Below, in pieces: positions 1-12,431 of a stretch of 64,000 nucleotides of DNA. The translations under genes and the position numbers were made by a program. The stretch is from Eulemur rufifrons. Lineage: Eukaryota; Chordata; Mammalia; Primates; Lemuridae. The notes beneath the pieces were generated by a model. That model was given only the letters and a program-made list of their open reading frames with translations, was not told the origin of the DNA and made no database searches. The stretch is from contig NC_090997.1 of the NCBI RefSeq assembly GCF_041146395.1, forward strand, positions 35,195,501 to 35,259,500, in the 5' to 3' direction. Each line of letters starts with the position of its first letter. The first letter of the stretch is position 1.

Positions 1-310
1 TTCTGCAATGCCTTCCCACAAGAATCTGTAAAAAACCTCACCAGTGTTTGAAGATGCATCCCTCACTTTTGTAATTGGTAACAGAAGCTTCTATCTTTCC
101 ACATCCCTTTAGTGATCTCACTGTTTACTGTTCAAGCTGTGTAGTGGCAGCTGTTTATTTGCTTGTGTATACAATGGTTTATTGGAATGTTCTCTTCAAA
201 TTGGAATTATTTGTGTTTCAAAATTTATATTCACTTACTATCTATGTAAAACTTTTCAGAATTGTGTGTTTTTGCTGTGGATACTGTGTAAATAATATTT
301 AAAATAAGAA
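1..310 (+). other. possible end of a coding exon with 3' UTR-like sequence
   Basis: Frame 1 is open from the window edge for 16 codons and stops at TGA 49-51. It reads FCNAFPQESVKNLTSV, which ends in a pattern (T-S-V) like a PDZ-binding C-terminus. About 250 bases of AT-rich sequence follow and resemble a mammalian 3' UTR. I see no AATAAA, only AT-rich near-variants around 290-305. Sixteen open codons are expected by chance quite often and I do not recognise the peptide, so this is a weak call. It may equally be plain intergenic DNA. Confidence 0.15.
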
Positions 311-394
311 GAACTGTTTCTTTTTACATATCATTATTACTTTATCTAAGCCTACTGATATTAGTTAAATATTGTTATTTCCTAGCAATGACGT

Positions 395-860
395 CCTTTG
401 ATGTGTGACACATTCTTGCTGGAATCCAGCCTGTGGCCAATTGTATTTTCTAAAAGGTTGCACCAATATATAGCCCATCCCACATGCTCTTCTTGCAATG
501 TAACAATAATACTTTCCATCCTAAATTGGGAACCACGGCCTTCTGTCTTTGAATCTGGGTGGAGTTTTATAAATGCCTGGACTGATAGAATGTGGCAGAA
601 ATGATGCTGTGTAACTTCTGAGACTAGATCATAAAAGATGACACAGCTTTTTCCTTGCTCTCTCTTTTGGGATATTTGCCTTTGGGACACAGTTATGTTG
701 TGAGGAAGTCCAGGTAACATGAAGAGGACATGTTTTAGGTAGGCGACAGCTGCAGCTAAATTCTAAGCTGACAGTCAACATCAGCTATTAGACACGTGAG
801 TAAATGGGTTCACTTGATTCCAGACCCCAGCCTTCAAGTCTTCTAGCTGAGACGAGGTTA
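395..860 (+). mobile_element. old ERVL-MaLR (MLT1-type) LTR remnant, sense
   Basis: The stretch around 580-700 (a run about a mutated 'gaatgtggcagaagtgatgctgtgtaacttc' type phrase, 'taggtcataaaag'-like and 'cttgctctctcttttggga'-like words) follows the word order of MLT1-type LTRs. So does the later 'ccccagccttcaag' near 824-838. It lies in sense orientation and both ends are eroded. The open frames of 112 and 68 codons here are chance frames in LTR sequence. The MLT1 subfamily is not resolved. Confidence 0.55.
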
Positions 861-2250
861 TTCTAAACCACTTGGTCTAGGGGTAATTTTTTTTTTTTAT
901 ACAACTCTAGTATTGGAACAGAGTCAATTCTCTTTCTAAAGACATTTAGGGGTTTAAAACAGTAAAAATAAATTACATCTTTCTACACTCTGTGTAACAT
1001 AAGAAGCCTTCATTCAGATCACTATTAGCTGTTCCAAAAGGGATGTTTAAATATAGCTACTGCTTGCTAACTATTAAATTATAAAAATTATCTCAGGATG
1101 ATCATTTTCCACCAATTTGGAATGTTAGAGCTCAAATCATTTAGAAAAAAGTATAGGAGAAATAAGACCCAGGATACTCCTGCGACGGAACACTGAAATG
1201 GGTTATTGATGGAGACAGGGTAATCTTCATCTCTAAAATTATTTGAAAATAAACTCCAGATTTATCTGGCCTAGGTTTATTTGGAGAGTAGACATCAAGA
1301 CAGGAACAGTTTCTCAGGTCTTCTGCTGCTGTTTTCATGGCTTTGGAATGTCCTCAATTTACTCATTACATTTGAATAGAAAACTATGCTTCAAAGACAA
1401 AATGGTTAATTATCCATTTTGATTTATGCTCATGAGAAGAAATTAGGATCTTGTATCTAATATCCTACATAGGAAATAGAGCCATACAACATGGCTTCTA
1501 TTGCTGACTACACTGTGTTACCTAATTTTTTAAAGAGGTTATTTTTATTGCTAACTTAGGATTTTAAAATATTTATAATTTTTTTGAATTTTATTTGTAA
1601 GGTTCTTAATTTGCTTTCTGAAGAATTTCTTAATTATCCTAGCATGCTACATACAACAGCTTATCATCTGTGAGACTGAAGAAGATTTTTGCATTTGCAT
1701 TCGCATCTTGCCACAACTTTTTTTTTTCGTTTGGATTGCTTTTATATTAAACTTTATATCTTCAAATATTTGTTGCTACATATGTCGAACAATTAGAGTC
1801 ATTTACTACGTTGGAGACTCTAATGCAAATGAAAAATATAGAAAAGCAATTAAACGATAACAGCATATTCAGCTGAAAATCATAAGTACTGCCAACTAGA
1901 AGCTGACCCTCCTAGAAAAAACTCTTACATTAAGAGCAAGGTTTATAGCATTTACTTAGCACTTCCCACCTCATTCATTTAGGGACCACATACATATATT
2001 TTCTTGATAAATGTACTGTACCCAGATTTCCTTTCTGTCCATTAACCACTGGGTATTAACTTAGTAATACAGAGAATTGCACAGGCAAGCTGTTCAAAAC
2101 CTCTTCTTAACTCTTTCAAAGCAGGAACAAATACAAAGAGAGAGGGGGATGCTATTTGAAATGAACTTGAAACCGATGCTGGTGAATTCTATTTTTAAAG
2201 CATGGTGGTGAGGGTATGTGAATGTTTATTTTATTTTTCTAATATTATTG
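861..2250. other. unassigned AT-rich sequence
   Basis: No gene or clear repeat is seen. There is a T run at about 888-898. There are also two octamer (POU-type) motifs, ATTTGCAT at 1693-1700 and ATGCAAAT at 1823-1830, in opposite orientation. Confidence 0.5.
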
Positions 2251-2251
2251 T

Positions 2252-2325
2252 TTTAAATGCATATATGTGACACATACATGTGACATATACATATATATAT
2301 GTGAAGTGTGTGTGTGTGTGTGTAT
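2252..2325. repeat. AT/TG microsatellite
   Basis: Alternating purine-pyrimidine sequence. Imperfect ATATGTGACACATAC units are followed by (AT)n near 2290-2300 and an uninterrupted (TG)n at about 2306-2324. It is likely length-polymorphic. Confidence 0.85.
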
Positions 2326-5290
2326 GGTTTTAAAAGAAATAACACTGGACAAAAGTCTTAGGAACCTAGCTCCAGTCTCAGGTACACATCTAACAGCCAG
2401 TTTACTTGGGCAAATATTTGAGTCTGTGTTTCTTTATCTGTAGAGACAGGATTTGAAATAGACAATCTTGGAGTTCTCCAACTCCAGTTCTTGGTTGTTG
2501 TGAGATATTCAATTTATGCAAATTTGGCTGTGACAAATTTTGAAAGGCAGAAGTGTAAGATTCCTCTTAGGAAGGATACATTATAATCTGCTTATTATAG
2601 GTGAAGATAAAGAATTTGAAGGTACCCAAGTGGTTCATCATTTTTGGACATTTTTATAATTTATATCTTACTCAATATTTTCACATTGGCTCATAAGTCA
2701 TTCACCACAGCTTGCTATTTTCTGATCCTTATTTTTCCTGTGGCCTAAGAGGAATTTTAAATATATATATTTACTCTGACCTTGGATTTGTACCAATGCT
2801 AAAGAGAGATGGCTTGAGGGGGATGGATTTATGAATGTGGCTAAAGAGTATATTGGACATTCTACTTCTGGCACTAGAAGTATTATGGGAGGAGCTACCG
2901 AGGATTATAAAAGGACTAAAATATTACAAAGCCCAAAGGGATAGTTATCACATTGAAGTGTGTTTTCTTTATCAGAAAATTAGTTCCTGGAACCAAACCT
3001 TGCTTATAAATGATATCAAAAAACAAACTCTGTATCATAAAGTGGATTAACATGCTGTTTGGACTTTGTGAAACAAATTTGAAATTTAGCTGCAAAATTA
3101 TTTTGGGATGCTATTATTTAGAACAAGAAAAGCATTTTATCCTGTGATTTCAGGAAACCAAGAAATTGTCTTGCATACCATGTTTCTACCCTAAATACAC
3201 AATTTAAAAGTTGATTGTATGTTTATAAACTACAATACCTATGAAAAAACATATCTTCCCTTATTCACCTCTAAATTTTATTAAAATATATGGAATACAC
3301 CTAGAAAAGTAATGGCAAGTTGGAAATATAATTTAGGCTCATGGGTAATAAATAAATATTTTAATAATTTTCATAAAAACTGACCTCCTCTTGTCAAGTG
3401 ACTAAAGCAGAATATTGTGGAATACTTTCAGTTATTAAAATCACATTTGAACTTTTTTAAAATGAAATAAAGCAATGTTGTGGACAGGTGATATGTCAGT
3501 TGAATTGTGAGCATTCTGTTCTAATTTTCTCCATAAACCAGAAGTATTAAGTGTCATGCTAACATCTGTGGCCTGAACATAAAGTTGACAAAAATCAACT
3601 ATAATGGCTCTTCCCACTTTAAAATAATGTCTAGTTTCAATCTGTGGTTTTAAAAAAAGTCTGGAGTGTCAAAGTAATATATGCCCCATGTTTCTAACCA
3701 TTTCGTGTTTTCACATTGAACACAGTCTCACTGGAATCTAAGTTAGTTTTTTTTAAATTTGGTTTATGATGACATTTTGCTTTCATGTGGTCTCAAATGT
3801 TCTTTATGTCAAAGACTCTGCCATGAGGGCATTAGGAATCATCTAATATAACATTTCAGTGTTTGATGTGCAGAAAAGAGCCCTTTTTATTCCATAGGGT
3901 CCACCTCAATGGAAAATGGAAACATTACTCTAAAAGGGGTTCAGAAGTGGTGGCAGCCAGTGTGTGTACCTTCTGGGCAGTGCTGATAGGAGTGGGGCAC
4001 AGCCTGTAGGGTTGATTACATACATGTATATGTATATAACAAGATGCCTACTATGCTTTTTGGTTAGACTTCTCTACATTGAGGGAGATTGCATTCACAA
4101 GTTCACAGTTTCTTCTCTGCTTATAGCCAAAGCTGTACCCTGAGACATCTCTGATTTCTGACCCCAGCAGTCTGTCTTTGCTTTTGCTTTTGTTTTCATT
4201 AGGGAATGGATGTCCTTTGACTCTGCTTGTTGCAGGAGCCCTATTTCTTCTGACTGTGCTGTTTGTGGTCATATCCCTTTGGTTTTTCGTCTTCAGTTGC
4301 TGCAGGGTTCAGCCGTCACCTCTCTGTCGCTCATAGATAACCCAGCTCAACTGAGTGGCAGCAAGCTTTTTTCAGGACTGGTTTTCCAGGAGTCTGGTTT
4401 TGTTCCTCGGGTAAATTTTTGACTAGCTATTTGTTGTTGATGTGTTTCCTAGGTGATCCTAATGAAAATGTCCAGGAAGCTGTGTGTGATGTTGTTGACA
4501 GTTCCAAGTCTAACAGCTGTTTACTAGAATAGACATCTGACTATCTGCCGCTTGATGATTTTGTTGCGGTTTAGTATTCCACTGACCGGATTGTGTTAGG
4601 TGCTGTTCATAACAGACATACAACTTGGTCTATCTTCTGGGAGCTGATGCTATTTAATTCACAGAGCTTTAAAGGACACAAGGCCACAAACAGCATGTTT
4701 GGAAAGCCACTGAACTTTCCCTTAGCACTCTCAGCTTTTGAATTCATTTCCCTGTTTTTTCCTTCGTGGCCCACACTCTAATCTCACACCCTTCATTCGT
4801 ACTCAAAAGAGTAGTTTACCCAAAACAGCATAAAGCTATCTTTACTGAAGTTATTTGAATTTTAGCACTGAGCTGATCTCAAACAAATAGGCATAAGTTA
4901 TAATACTTTAATTTCAAATATCAGGGACAGGAATAATTTTGCACAATGAGATCTTCTCTTCATTGTCTAATGGTAGTCTACGTAACCATGGACCACAATA
5001 TGATTTTCTAGTAAACAGATTCACGTTATGTTAATCTGTGTGTATATTTCTGAATAACCCCTGTTAGAACTAGTCATTTCACCAAGAGTAGGGGAGGTTA
5101 CCAGATGATCCATCTGTGCATTAGTAATCATGCTCAGGTGAATGATTAGACTGTTATAAAAGGAAGTGATCACAGCATTGGATTTTGAATCAAGGTATGC
5201 TTTTGATTATTAGTATCTTTTAGGGATACATGGCATAAAAAACTCAGGAAAGAAGATATGAGATTTTAAATTTACCTGAAAGTGTAAACA
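2326..5290. other. unassigned intergenic or intronic sequence
   Basis: About 3 kb without a recognisable gene or repeat family. Short open frames at 2835-3050, 4051-4272, 4210-4422 and 4593-4781 are 60-75 codons, overlap on both strands and have no recognisable domain. I treat them as chance frames. The stretch 3900-4560 is somewhat richer in G+C than its surroundings and could hold a decayed element, but I cannot name it. Confidence 0.5.
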
Positions 5291-5296
5291 TACCAT

Positions 5297-5820
5297 ATTA
5301 TACTAGTTACCTATTGCTGCATAACAGATTACACTAAAACTTAGTGACTTAAAACAACAAACATTTATGAAGTCACAGTTTCTGTGAGTCAAGGATTTGA
5401 AACTGGTTAGCTGAGGTTCTGGTGCAGGGTTTCTCAGGAGCCTGCAGCCAAGCTGTGAGCTGGGGCTACAGTCATCTGAAGGCTTGACTGGGGCTATAAG
5501 ACCCACCTCTAAGATGTCTCACTTGTGTGGTTCTTTATAGGAGGCCTCAGTTCATCATTACGTGGGCCTTTTTATAGGGATTCTTGAGTGTCCTGCAAAC
5601 ATGGCAGCTGGCTTCCCTCCGAGTGAGTGGGCCGACAGAAAGAGCAAGGAGGACCCTCAATGACTTTTATGCCTACTCATATTCCATTAATCTTGCCTTA
5701 TTTTATTGGCTAGAAGTTAATCATTAGGTGCAGCCCACATTCTAGGAGAGGGGAATGAAGCTCCACTCCTTAAAGGGGGAAGTATAAAAGAGTTTGTAGA
5801 CATGTTTTAAAAGCACCACA
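5297..5820 (-). mobile_element. solo MLT1-type LTR (ERVL-MaLR), antisense
   Basis: The left end is the reverse complement of the LTR 3' end, with 'ctattgctgcataacag' followed by 'aaaacttagtgacttaaaac' (complement of the R/U5 boundary with AATAAA-like signal). The right end is '..gcaccaca' at 5811-5820, the complement of a TGTGGTG LTR start. The length of about 520 bp is near full for this LTR class. No internal retroviral sequence adjoins it. The subfamily is uncertain. Confidence 0.75.
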
Positions 5821-5990
5821 CAGACTGAAGGACAGGAAGAGGACGCTGAGGAAATCCCAATATAATTGAGCCACTAAGGATCCAGCTTTATTCTGAAAAG
5901 TTTCTTCTCTATTTCTGCTATTACCTGGAAAATATCTTCTTTTGACTTCTAAAGCTATCAATATATATCTAATTGCTATGGGCATATTCT

Positions 5991-6321
5991 TTTTTTTTTT
6001 TTTTTTGAGTCAGAGTCTCACTCTGTTGCCCAGGCTAGAGTGCTGTGGCATCAGCCTAGCTCACAGCAACCTCAAACTCCTGGGCTCAAGTGATCCTCCT
6101 GCCTCAGCCTCCCGAGTAGCTGGGACTACAGGCATGTGCCACCATGCCCGGCTAATTTTTCTATATATATTTTTAGCTGTCCATATAATTTCTTTCTGTT
6201 TTTAGTAGAGGCGGGGTCTTGCTCTTGCTCAGGTTGGTTTTGACCTCCTGAGCTCAAATAATCCGCCCACCTCAGCCTCCCAGCATGCTAGGATTACAGG
6301 CGTGAGCCACCGCACCTGGCC
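5991..6321 (-). mobile_element. Alu, strepsirrhine type, antisense
   Basis: A poly-T head (5990-6006) is followed by the complement of the Alu right arm, middle A-rich region and left arm, ending 'cgcacctggcc' at about 6321. The segment 6160-6240 carries a tatatatatttttag insertion and 'tcttgctcttgctcaggttgg', which I associate with strepsirrhine Alus. The flanks 'ggcatattctt' (5981-5991) and 'aggtatattctt' (6323-6334) look like a slightly diverged target-site duplication. Confidence 0.92.
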
Positions 6322-6334
6322 TAGGTATATTCTT

Positions 6335-6540
6335 AATAAAGTCTAAACTCATCACCAGGGCAAGAGAGCCCACACAAATTATACGTTTATTCTCCTTTCA
6401 GTCTAGAGCATTATATGTTAAATATAACTCTCCTGTTGTCCCAGGGTGTCAGCAGAAGCTTCAAAGCTGGTAACTATGTATTTTAAGTGCTGTCATGTTC
6501 TGAAGGCCAGTACTGACATTTCCATAGGATTTGATTAAAA
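6335..6540. other. unassigned sequence right of the Alu
   Basis: No feature recognised. It ends in a short A-rich run (6536-6550). Confidence 0.4.
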
Positions 6541-7960
6541 AAAATAAAAATGATCTTATGATCCTTAGCCAATGTGATATGAGATGATAAACCTAGAGAA
6601 GAGAGATCTGAAGGAAGGGAAAGATGCTTTGGAAGGGATTGCTGCCCTAGTCAGGAGGGAGCTGTTTTCTCCAAACTCAGGCTAAGTGGAGGAGGGTCCC
6701 TTCTTTGTGGGAATAATTTATGATGAGGGGAAGCTGACATATTGCCATTGGCAGATGCTGGTTGAGCTACAGAAGTGAGCAAGCTTTTTCTGTGCTGCCA
6801 TCAGAGTGGAGTGGATTAGCAAGTTATTGGGTGATGCTGATCTTTTTACCGCCGCTTCATAGGAACCAGGAATGTGTTTGATTTTTACCTAGAATAGTCT
6901 AAAATGTGAGCAGCTACCTGGGGTAACTGCTGAAGACCAAGTGAGAAGGCAGCAGTGACAGCAACTAATTCTGTCGGTGGGAGGGCAAGGGCTCATTTCC
7001 TTGAGCCAGAGAAGGCACTGTGGAAGGAAGCAAAATAGAGCCCTTTAGAGAGGATGTCCAGAAGGGCAAGGTGACCCCGCAAACGAAGGTTGTTTGGTGT
7101 GCCATTAGAAACGGGGACTGAGGATAAGTCATGTGAAGGCATACAGAAAAGATGTTGCCCGTTGGTAAATGGTGTAACAGTGAAGTTTCCTATGGGGGAA
7201 GTTCCCAGTGAACCCACCAAAATATCCCATGTGCGAGACAGTCAATATTTGGACATCTCCATGATCGAGGGTTTCCAACAACCAAGAGAGAAATACAAGC
7301 AGCATCTCCTAATTTAAAATAGATTTTTTTCCCATTTAACTAACATACAACCCTCTTCACAATTCCAGTCTTGGGGGAGCCCAAGGCAGCAGAGGAATGA
7401 AGAAGGAAGAACAAGACGTATCCATGCTTCCAATTACTGTGAAATTGGGAATCAGGTCTGAGTGAGGTCGGAAAGGAGAAGTTTAAAACTAAGTGAGGAC
7501 TGAATGCTTAGATTTATATTAATCGGGAAAGGATATGGAAAAGGAGACCGTTCTAATGCCTGAAAGTAATCAGAAAGCTGTGGAATCTGTCTAAGATATG
7601 GCCAAAGGGCAGGGGAAGGAAAATATGACAAAATAGGTCTGAAGATGGATATAAGAAAAAAAATTTTTTTAAAAGTTCCTACTCATACTCTTCAACCTGT
7701 TCAGTAAATCGGCTGCATAAAAGCGTGTAGGGCACAATGTTTGTAAGTTGATGTCCGTGGCATACTGGGTCCCTTCCCAGAAGTTCATCAATGACAGTTG
7801 ACGAATGGGAGCAGTTTATCTCTATTCCCACCTGTCCTGTGAAGCCTGTGGGTTGAAATGGTGAACCAAGAGGCTCATGCACAGTGGCACTGAGGGGTAA
7901 GCTGGTGCTGAACAAGGGGGAAGAGGACTAGTATAAGTCAAATAACTGGCAGCGAGAGGC
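6541..7960. other. purine-rich unassigned block, possibly a decayed retroelement interior
   Basis: The plus strand is unusually rich in G and A (gaaggaag, ggggag, agaaaga words) for about 1.4 kb. It has more G+C than the flanking DNA and no open frame above about 80 codons on either strand. This texture resembles old ERV-like interiors, but I see no recognisable gag, pol or env motif and cannot assign a family. An untranslated decayed gene is another possibility. Confidence 0.25.
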
Positions 7961-9540
7961 CGAATGCACACTGGAGTGTATACATTGTTACCTCACTAGT
8001 CAGAGAAGCCAGCAGAACTGAGCAGACATGCTGATGACAACAAATGAATAGACAACACTGTGAATGCTTTTCTAAACACCTTAAGTGATAATTGCGCTGC
8101 AGCTATTTTTGATTTGTTTAGAGATTACTTAGAATCTTTTAATCCCTTAAATTGTACTACTACAAACTTCTGGTATTTGAAAGTGCATCTGGAATCACTT
8201 TTGTACATAGCAAATGGGCTGAAGTCAAAGGATGTCCACGATGAAAATACAGTTAAAATAAGGATAATATTAATAATATACATGTATAACAGTTCAGGAT
8301 TGTTCTAAGTGTTTAAAATACATTAACTCATTTACTTTGATACACTTTCCTTGCCCTAACATTGCCAAAGATTTTCTCAAATTTTAGTATATGTAACTTT
8401 GTTTAAATATTTTTATATTTGTTCTGTGCCATAGACATCCTATTTAAACATAGCTATTTAACAATTAAGATTGCTTTATTCATTATTAAAGACTTATATC
8501 ACTTTATAGAAGTGTTGTGTGATGCTTCTAACTATATTTTTGACAAGCCAGACTTGTTTTTTAGCCTTCACACTTTCCATTTGTGATGATCTTTGTAATA
8601 CAAACTACTACTAAAACCTGTTACTATTCAGATTTGTAAAACCAGTATAATCTAGGCTCACTCCACAGGGAAAAGATAGAACACTTCCTTTCTTTTCTTT
8701 TCTTTTTCCTCTGCTTAGTACAGGTTTGCATAATGACCTTCTTTTAAATATTTGAGAGACTTTTCACCCAGAAGAGGTGTTGTTTAAATTGGAGTTTGTT
8801 ACTCATTTGTTTCAGCTGAAAATACTCTATTATCACTATTAAATGTGCTCTTAAATGATGTGGCCTTCGTTACCATATGTGGTAGTTTATTGCATGTACT
8901 AACTATTTAAAACAGACATAAGTAAAACAAGATTTGTTTGGGGGAGGAATAGGGTTTCTCTAGAATAAGGACTACAGAGACCAAATGGAAACATACTTGC
9001 TTCACTGCACATGGTTTCTATACTTGGCCTTGCCCGCTTACCATTTTATGGTTACCAGATTTATATCTTTTGAAATTATGGACATTGGATCAAATCCTCA
9101 TGTTGGAAAAACTCTAAGGTAACATTAAATGAGCATGTGATTTGAGTAACCTACAATTTTCACACAGGTTTTGATGACCAAAGTCAAAATATTTCCCATA
9201 AAATGCTGTAAATTTGCTAAAATTTAACATAAACCCTCTATAGTGCAATAATACAAAGAAACTTTGTTTACTAAAAAAAAATCTGAAATATCTTTTGTGG
9301 ATCTTATTTTAAACAGTTTCCAGGGAGAACATCTCACAGATACTAAAGAAATATGTTGTCAATTCAATTCACTGGGTTATTTTTAAACAAGCTTTAGTGA
9401 CTACTCTAACATGATAGGTTAGCCAAGAAGCTTGTTATTGAAATTATAGAACTGTAGAATTGAAAGATTCTTAGAACATCTACAGTCACTGTGTTAGGGA
9501 ACTCTTAGATTAGTCATAATTGACTCAAAACTACAGTTAT
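7961..9540. other. unassigned AT-rich sequence with a MIR-like scrap
   Basis: No gene recognised. Around 8295-8345 the words 'ttctaagtgttt' and 'cattaactcattta' match the MIR core (...ctaagcactttacatgcattaactcattta) in sense orientation. A TTTTC-type pyrimidine run lies at 8688-8712. Confidence 0.4.
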
Positions 9541-9542
9541 CA

Positions 9543-10052
9543 TGTGTATCCACTTTCTATTGCTGTGTAACAAATTATCACAGACTGTCCTAAAATATCA
9601 CCTATTTATTATCTTAAGTTGCATAGATCAGAAGTCGAGTTACAGTGTGACTGGATTCTCTGCTCAGAGTCTCAGTGGGCTGAAATCAAGGTGTTGTCCA
9701 GGGCTGCGGTTCTTATTTGGGGCTTGAGACTCTCTTCCAAGTTCATTGGTTGTAGGCAGAATTCAGTCCCTTGCAAGTAAGTATAAGACAAGTGAAGGAC
9801 TGAGCTCCCCATTGTCTGCTAGCTGTCAAATCTGACTTCCTCTCCTGCAACCCACCAGAGAAAATGCTCTGCTTCTAAAGAGACATGTGACTAGGTCAAG
9901 ACCACCTGAGTAATTTAATTTTAGCCAAAAATGTCAATAAAATCATGGGCATCATATTTACAGGTTCTACTTACACTCAGGAGAGGAGATTATACAAGGG
10001 CATGGGTCACGAGGAGCCAGGTATTGTTTGCTGGCCACATATCTATACACGC
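9543..10052 (-). mobile_element. MLT1-type LTR (ERVL-MaLR), antisense
   Basis: The left end 'ctattgctgtgtaacaaattatcac' (about 9556-9580), in the order expected for the complemented LTR 3' end, is followed by 'ctcagtgggctgaaatcaaggtgt'-type words and 'ggctgcggttct'. The right part around 9976-10010 (aggagaggagattatacaag) matches the complemented 5' part. At about 510 bp it is close to full length. The 60-61 codon frames inside it are not genes. Confidence 0.7.
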
Positions 10053-12090
10053 ACCAGTGACTGGAATTTCACAGTCTGAAGTGCTATTTATATCAAGGAA
10101 ATATGCGTTCTGAACACTGGTCAGGAGCTCTGGCTTGTCTGGTTATTACCGTCTGCTCCCACTTCATTTTATTCACATACTCCTGGCCTTAAAGTGCTTT
10201 TGGGGAAGTAGACACCACTTCCTTGTGCTTACCTTTGTTTGTGGTGCCAATATTCCAGGTTTAACCTTCTCCTCTTTCCCTCATTCTCACACCGGAGACG
10301 GCTCCAAGGTCTGTGGCAAGTGTACAGGTTCTAGTTCTTTAAAATAAAGTGACCATACTTTCTACTTAGAAGAAGATTTTTGGCTCGGAAATTTGTACAG
10401 AAATTATACTTTTCTAAAATTCTCAGGCACGGTTTTAAGCACTCACTAAATTGGTACCTTCACATTTTTCTTGTAATAAACAATAATATATGTTCCTTCA
10501 TCTTTTCTAGGAAAAGACTTCTGGGAAGATTTCCGAGAAGAGCACATATATCTGACATTTTCTGAAATGAACTCGCTCAGCACCAACATGTACTTTTTTC
10601 CTTCTTGTTAATGTCCCCAGGGTTCAGTGGAAGGTAAAATTTATTTTGTTTACATGTAGAATGTACTTCAATTTTTCACACACATTTTGTAAGAATGTGC
10701 ATACTGAGGTTGGTGGGTTGTAAAAGGGGTTAATACTTACGCTCTTTTCCAGCCTATATTTATTGGAAAGGCCAAGTTGCCAAGTTTCTTTGAAGAATTC
10801 AGACAAATGCATCTGAATATTTTCCATAAAATGGGAGGTAGAGGATCAAGCATGAATTTTCTCTTTATAGCACTTCTGGCAAGAGGCTTTTGGGATAAAA
10901 TTTACTTATTCCTTCTCCACCTTGTTTAACCACAACATCTGTTTGTCTCCATTGGCGTTTGGCCATTGACCTACTGTCTCTCGTAGAAGACACCCACCAT
11001 CCCTCTTAGGACCAAATGCTGATGAGAACAAGCAGTTCTCAAGTGATCTTAGTCATGGAACTAGTCACAGGCCAAAAGCATGGCCTAGTTATATTATCTA
11101 AATTCATTAAAAAGGGAATTAATTTTATGATTTTCTATGATTTGGGGGACTGAATTGTTAATAACGCTAATTTATTTGGAAGGGAAAAGGTTAAGAGATT
11201 TAGACAGGAACACAGGAAAACACACCCTTCTTATTGAATATAGTGTGGGACATGTAGATTTACTTTCTGACTAGAGAAACCATCTTTAAATGTTCAGAAA
11301 CTTAAAGAGTGAAAGTTTAACTAAAACTAAATATGCATATATGCTAAAAGTAAAGAATTTTGAAATATAACATCTTTTCCATTTTTTGAGAATTTTTCTA
11401 ATACATAACAATAGCTCATAACTTTGGTACAGAGTTATTGCTGCTTCTAAAACTGACTTGCAGTTTTAGAACAAGGAAAAGTTCTAGACAGAACCAGGAA
11501 GGGTTCAGGAGAGGCCAGTGCTTGTGAGGTGTGGTGTCAGAATCTTCCAAAAACAGTTTGGAGCCTGCCAAGCTACACATTGATCAAGGAACCTCTCATT
11601 GAGTTACTGCCTAGTCTTGCTCTGTCCTGGCCAGCCACACTCTGTCCAGCAGGGACAGATCATTTGGTTTCTGCTTTTTCTTTAAGTTTTAGACTTTATT
11701 GTTTACTTCATAGTGTTTAAACTGCATTATAGCAAAAATAGTCCAGGTCCCTTTAAGAAGCACTGGATTGGGAACCTAGGTTTACGATGTAAAACTCATT
11801 AATCCTTCATGCCATAATCCTACATTTTTTTAAATTTTGAAAAAAAATTTTTTTTTGTTCTGTTTAGTTTTGGTGTTGGCTGTTCCTAAATATTCTAACA
11901 TCCACTTGTTTAGATTAAGTCTGGTTTCTAACCTGGTGGCATCTCTGGTCTGGGGTGCTCACTGCATCCCCAACTTTTGAGTCAATAGGGAAAAATAAGG
12001 CATGGATGGATGGATTTGACCTTAGGTTGCCCTTTGCTATGGAAAGGGCCCATCCCCTGAGCTTTGACTGTCAGTGATCCTTTGCACCAT
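10053..12090. other. unassigned intergenic or intronic sequence
   Basis: About 2 kb with no recognisable gene or repeat. It includes an A/T homopolymer pair near 11825-11857. The open frames of 60-70 codons at 10135, 10380, 10624 and 11529 lack recognisable features. Confidence 0.5.
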
Positions 12091-12105
12091 AAAAGTTTTC
12101 ATCTT

Positions 12106-12419
12106 GGCTGGGCCAGTGGCTCACGCCTGTAATCCTAGCATTTTGGTAGGCCAAGGTGGGAAGATCGCTTGAGGTCAGGAGTTCAAGACGAGCCTGAACA
12201 ACATAGTGAGATCTCTGTCTCTACAACCAATTTAAAACTTAGCTGGGCATGGTGGTGCATTACTGTAGTCCCAGCTACTTGGGAGGCTGAAGCAGGAGGA
12301 TTGCTTGAGCCCAAGAGTTTGAGGCTACGGTGAGCCATGATTGCACCATTGCACTCCAGCCTGGGCAACTGGTGAGATCCTGTCAACCCCAAAACAAAAA
12401 ACAAAGAAACAAAAAACAC
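12106..12419 (+). mobile_element. Alu, AluJ-like, sense
   Basis: The left arm starts 'ggctgggccagtggctcacg'. A short middle region follows, then the right arm from about 12240, ending 'ctgggcaactggtgagatcc' and an A-rich tail broken by C and G (12391-12419). The target duplication is aagttttcatc (12093-12103) against aacttttcatc (12420-12430), one mismatch. It lacks the strepsirrhine right-arm insertion, so it is an older primate copy. Confidence 0.92.
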
Positions 12420-12431
12420 AAACTTTTCATC

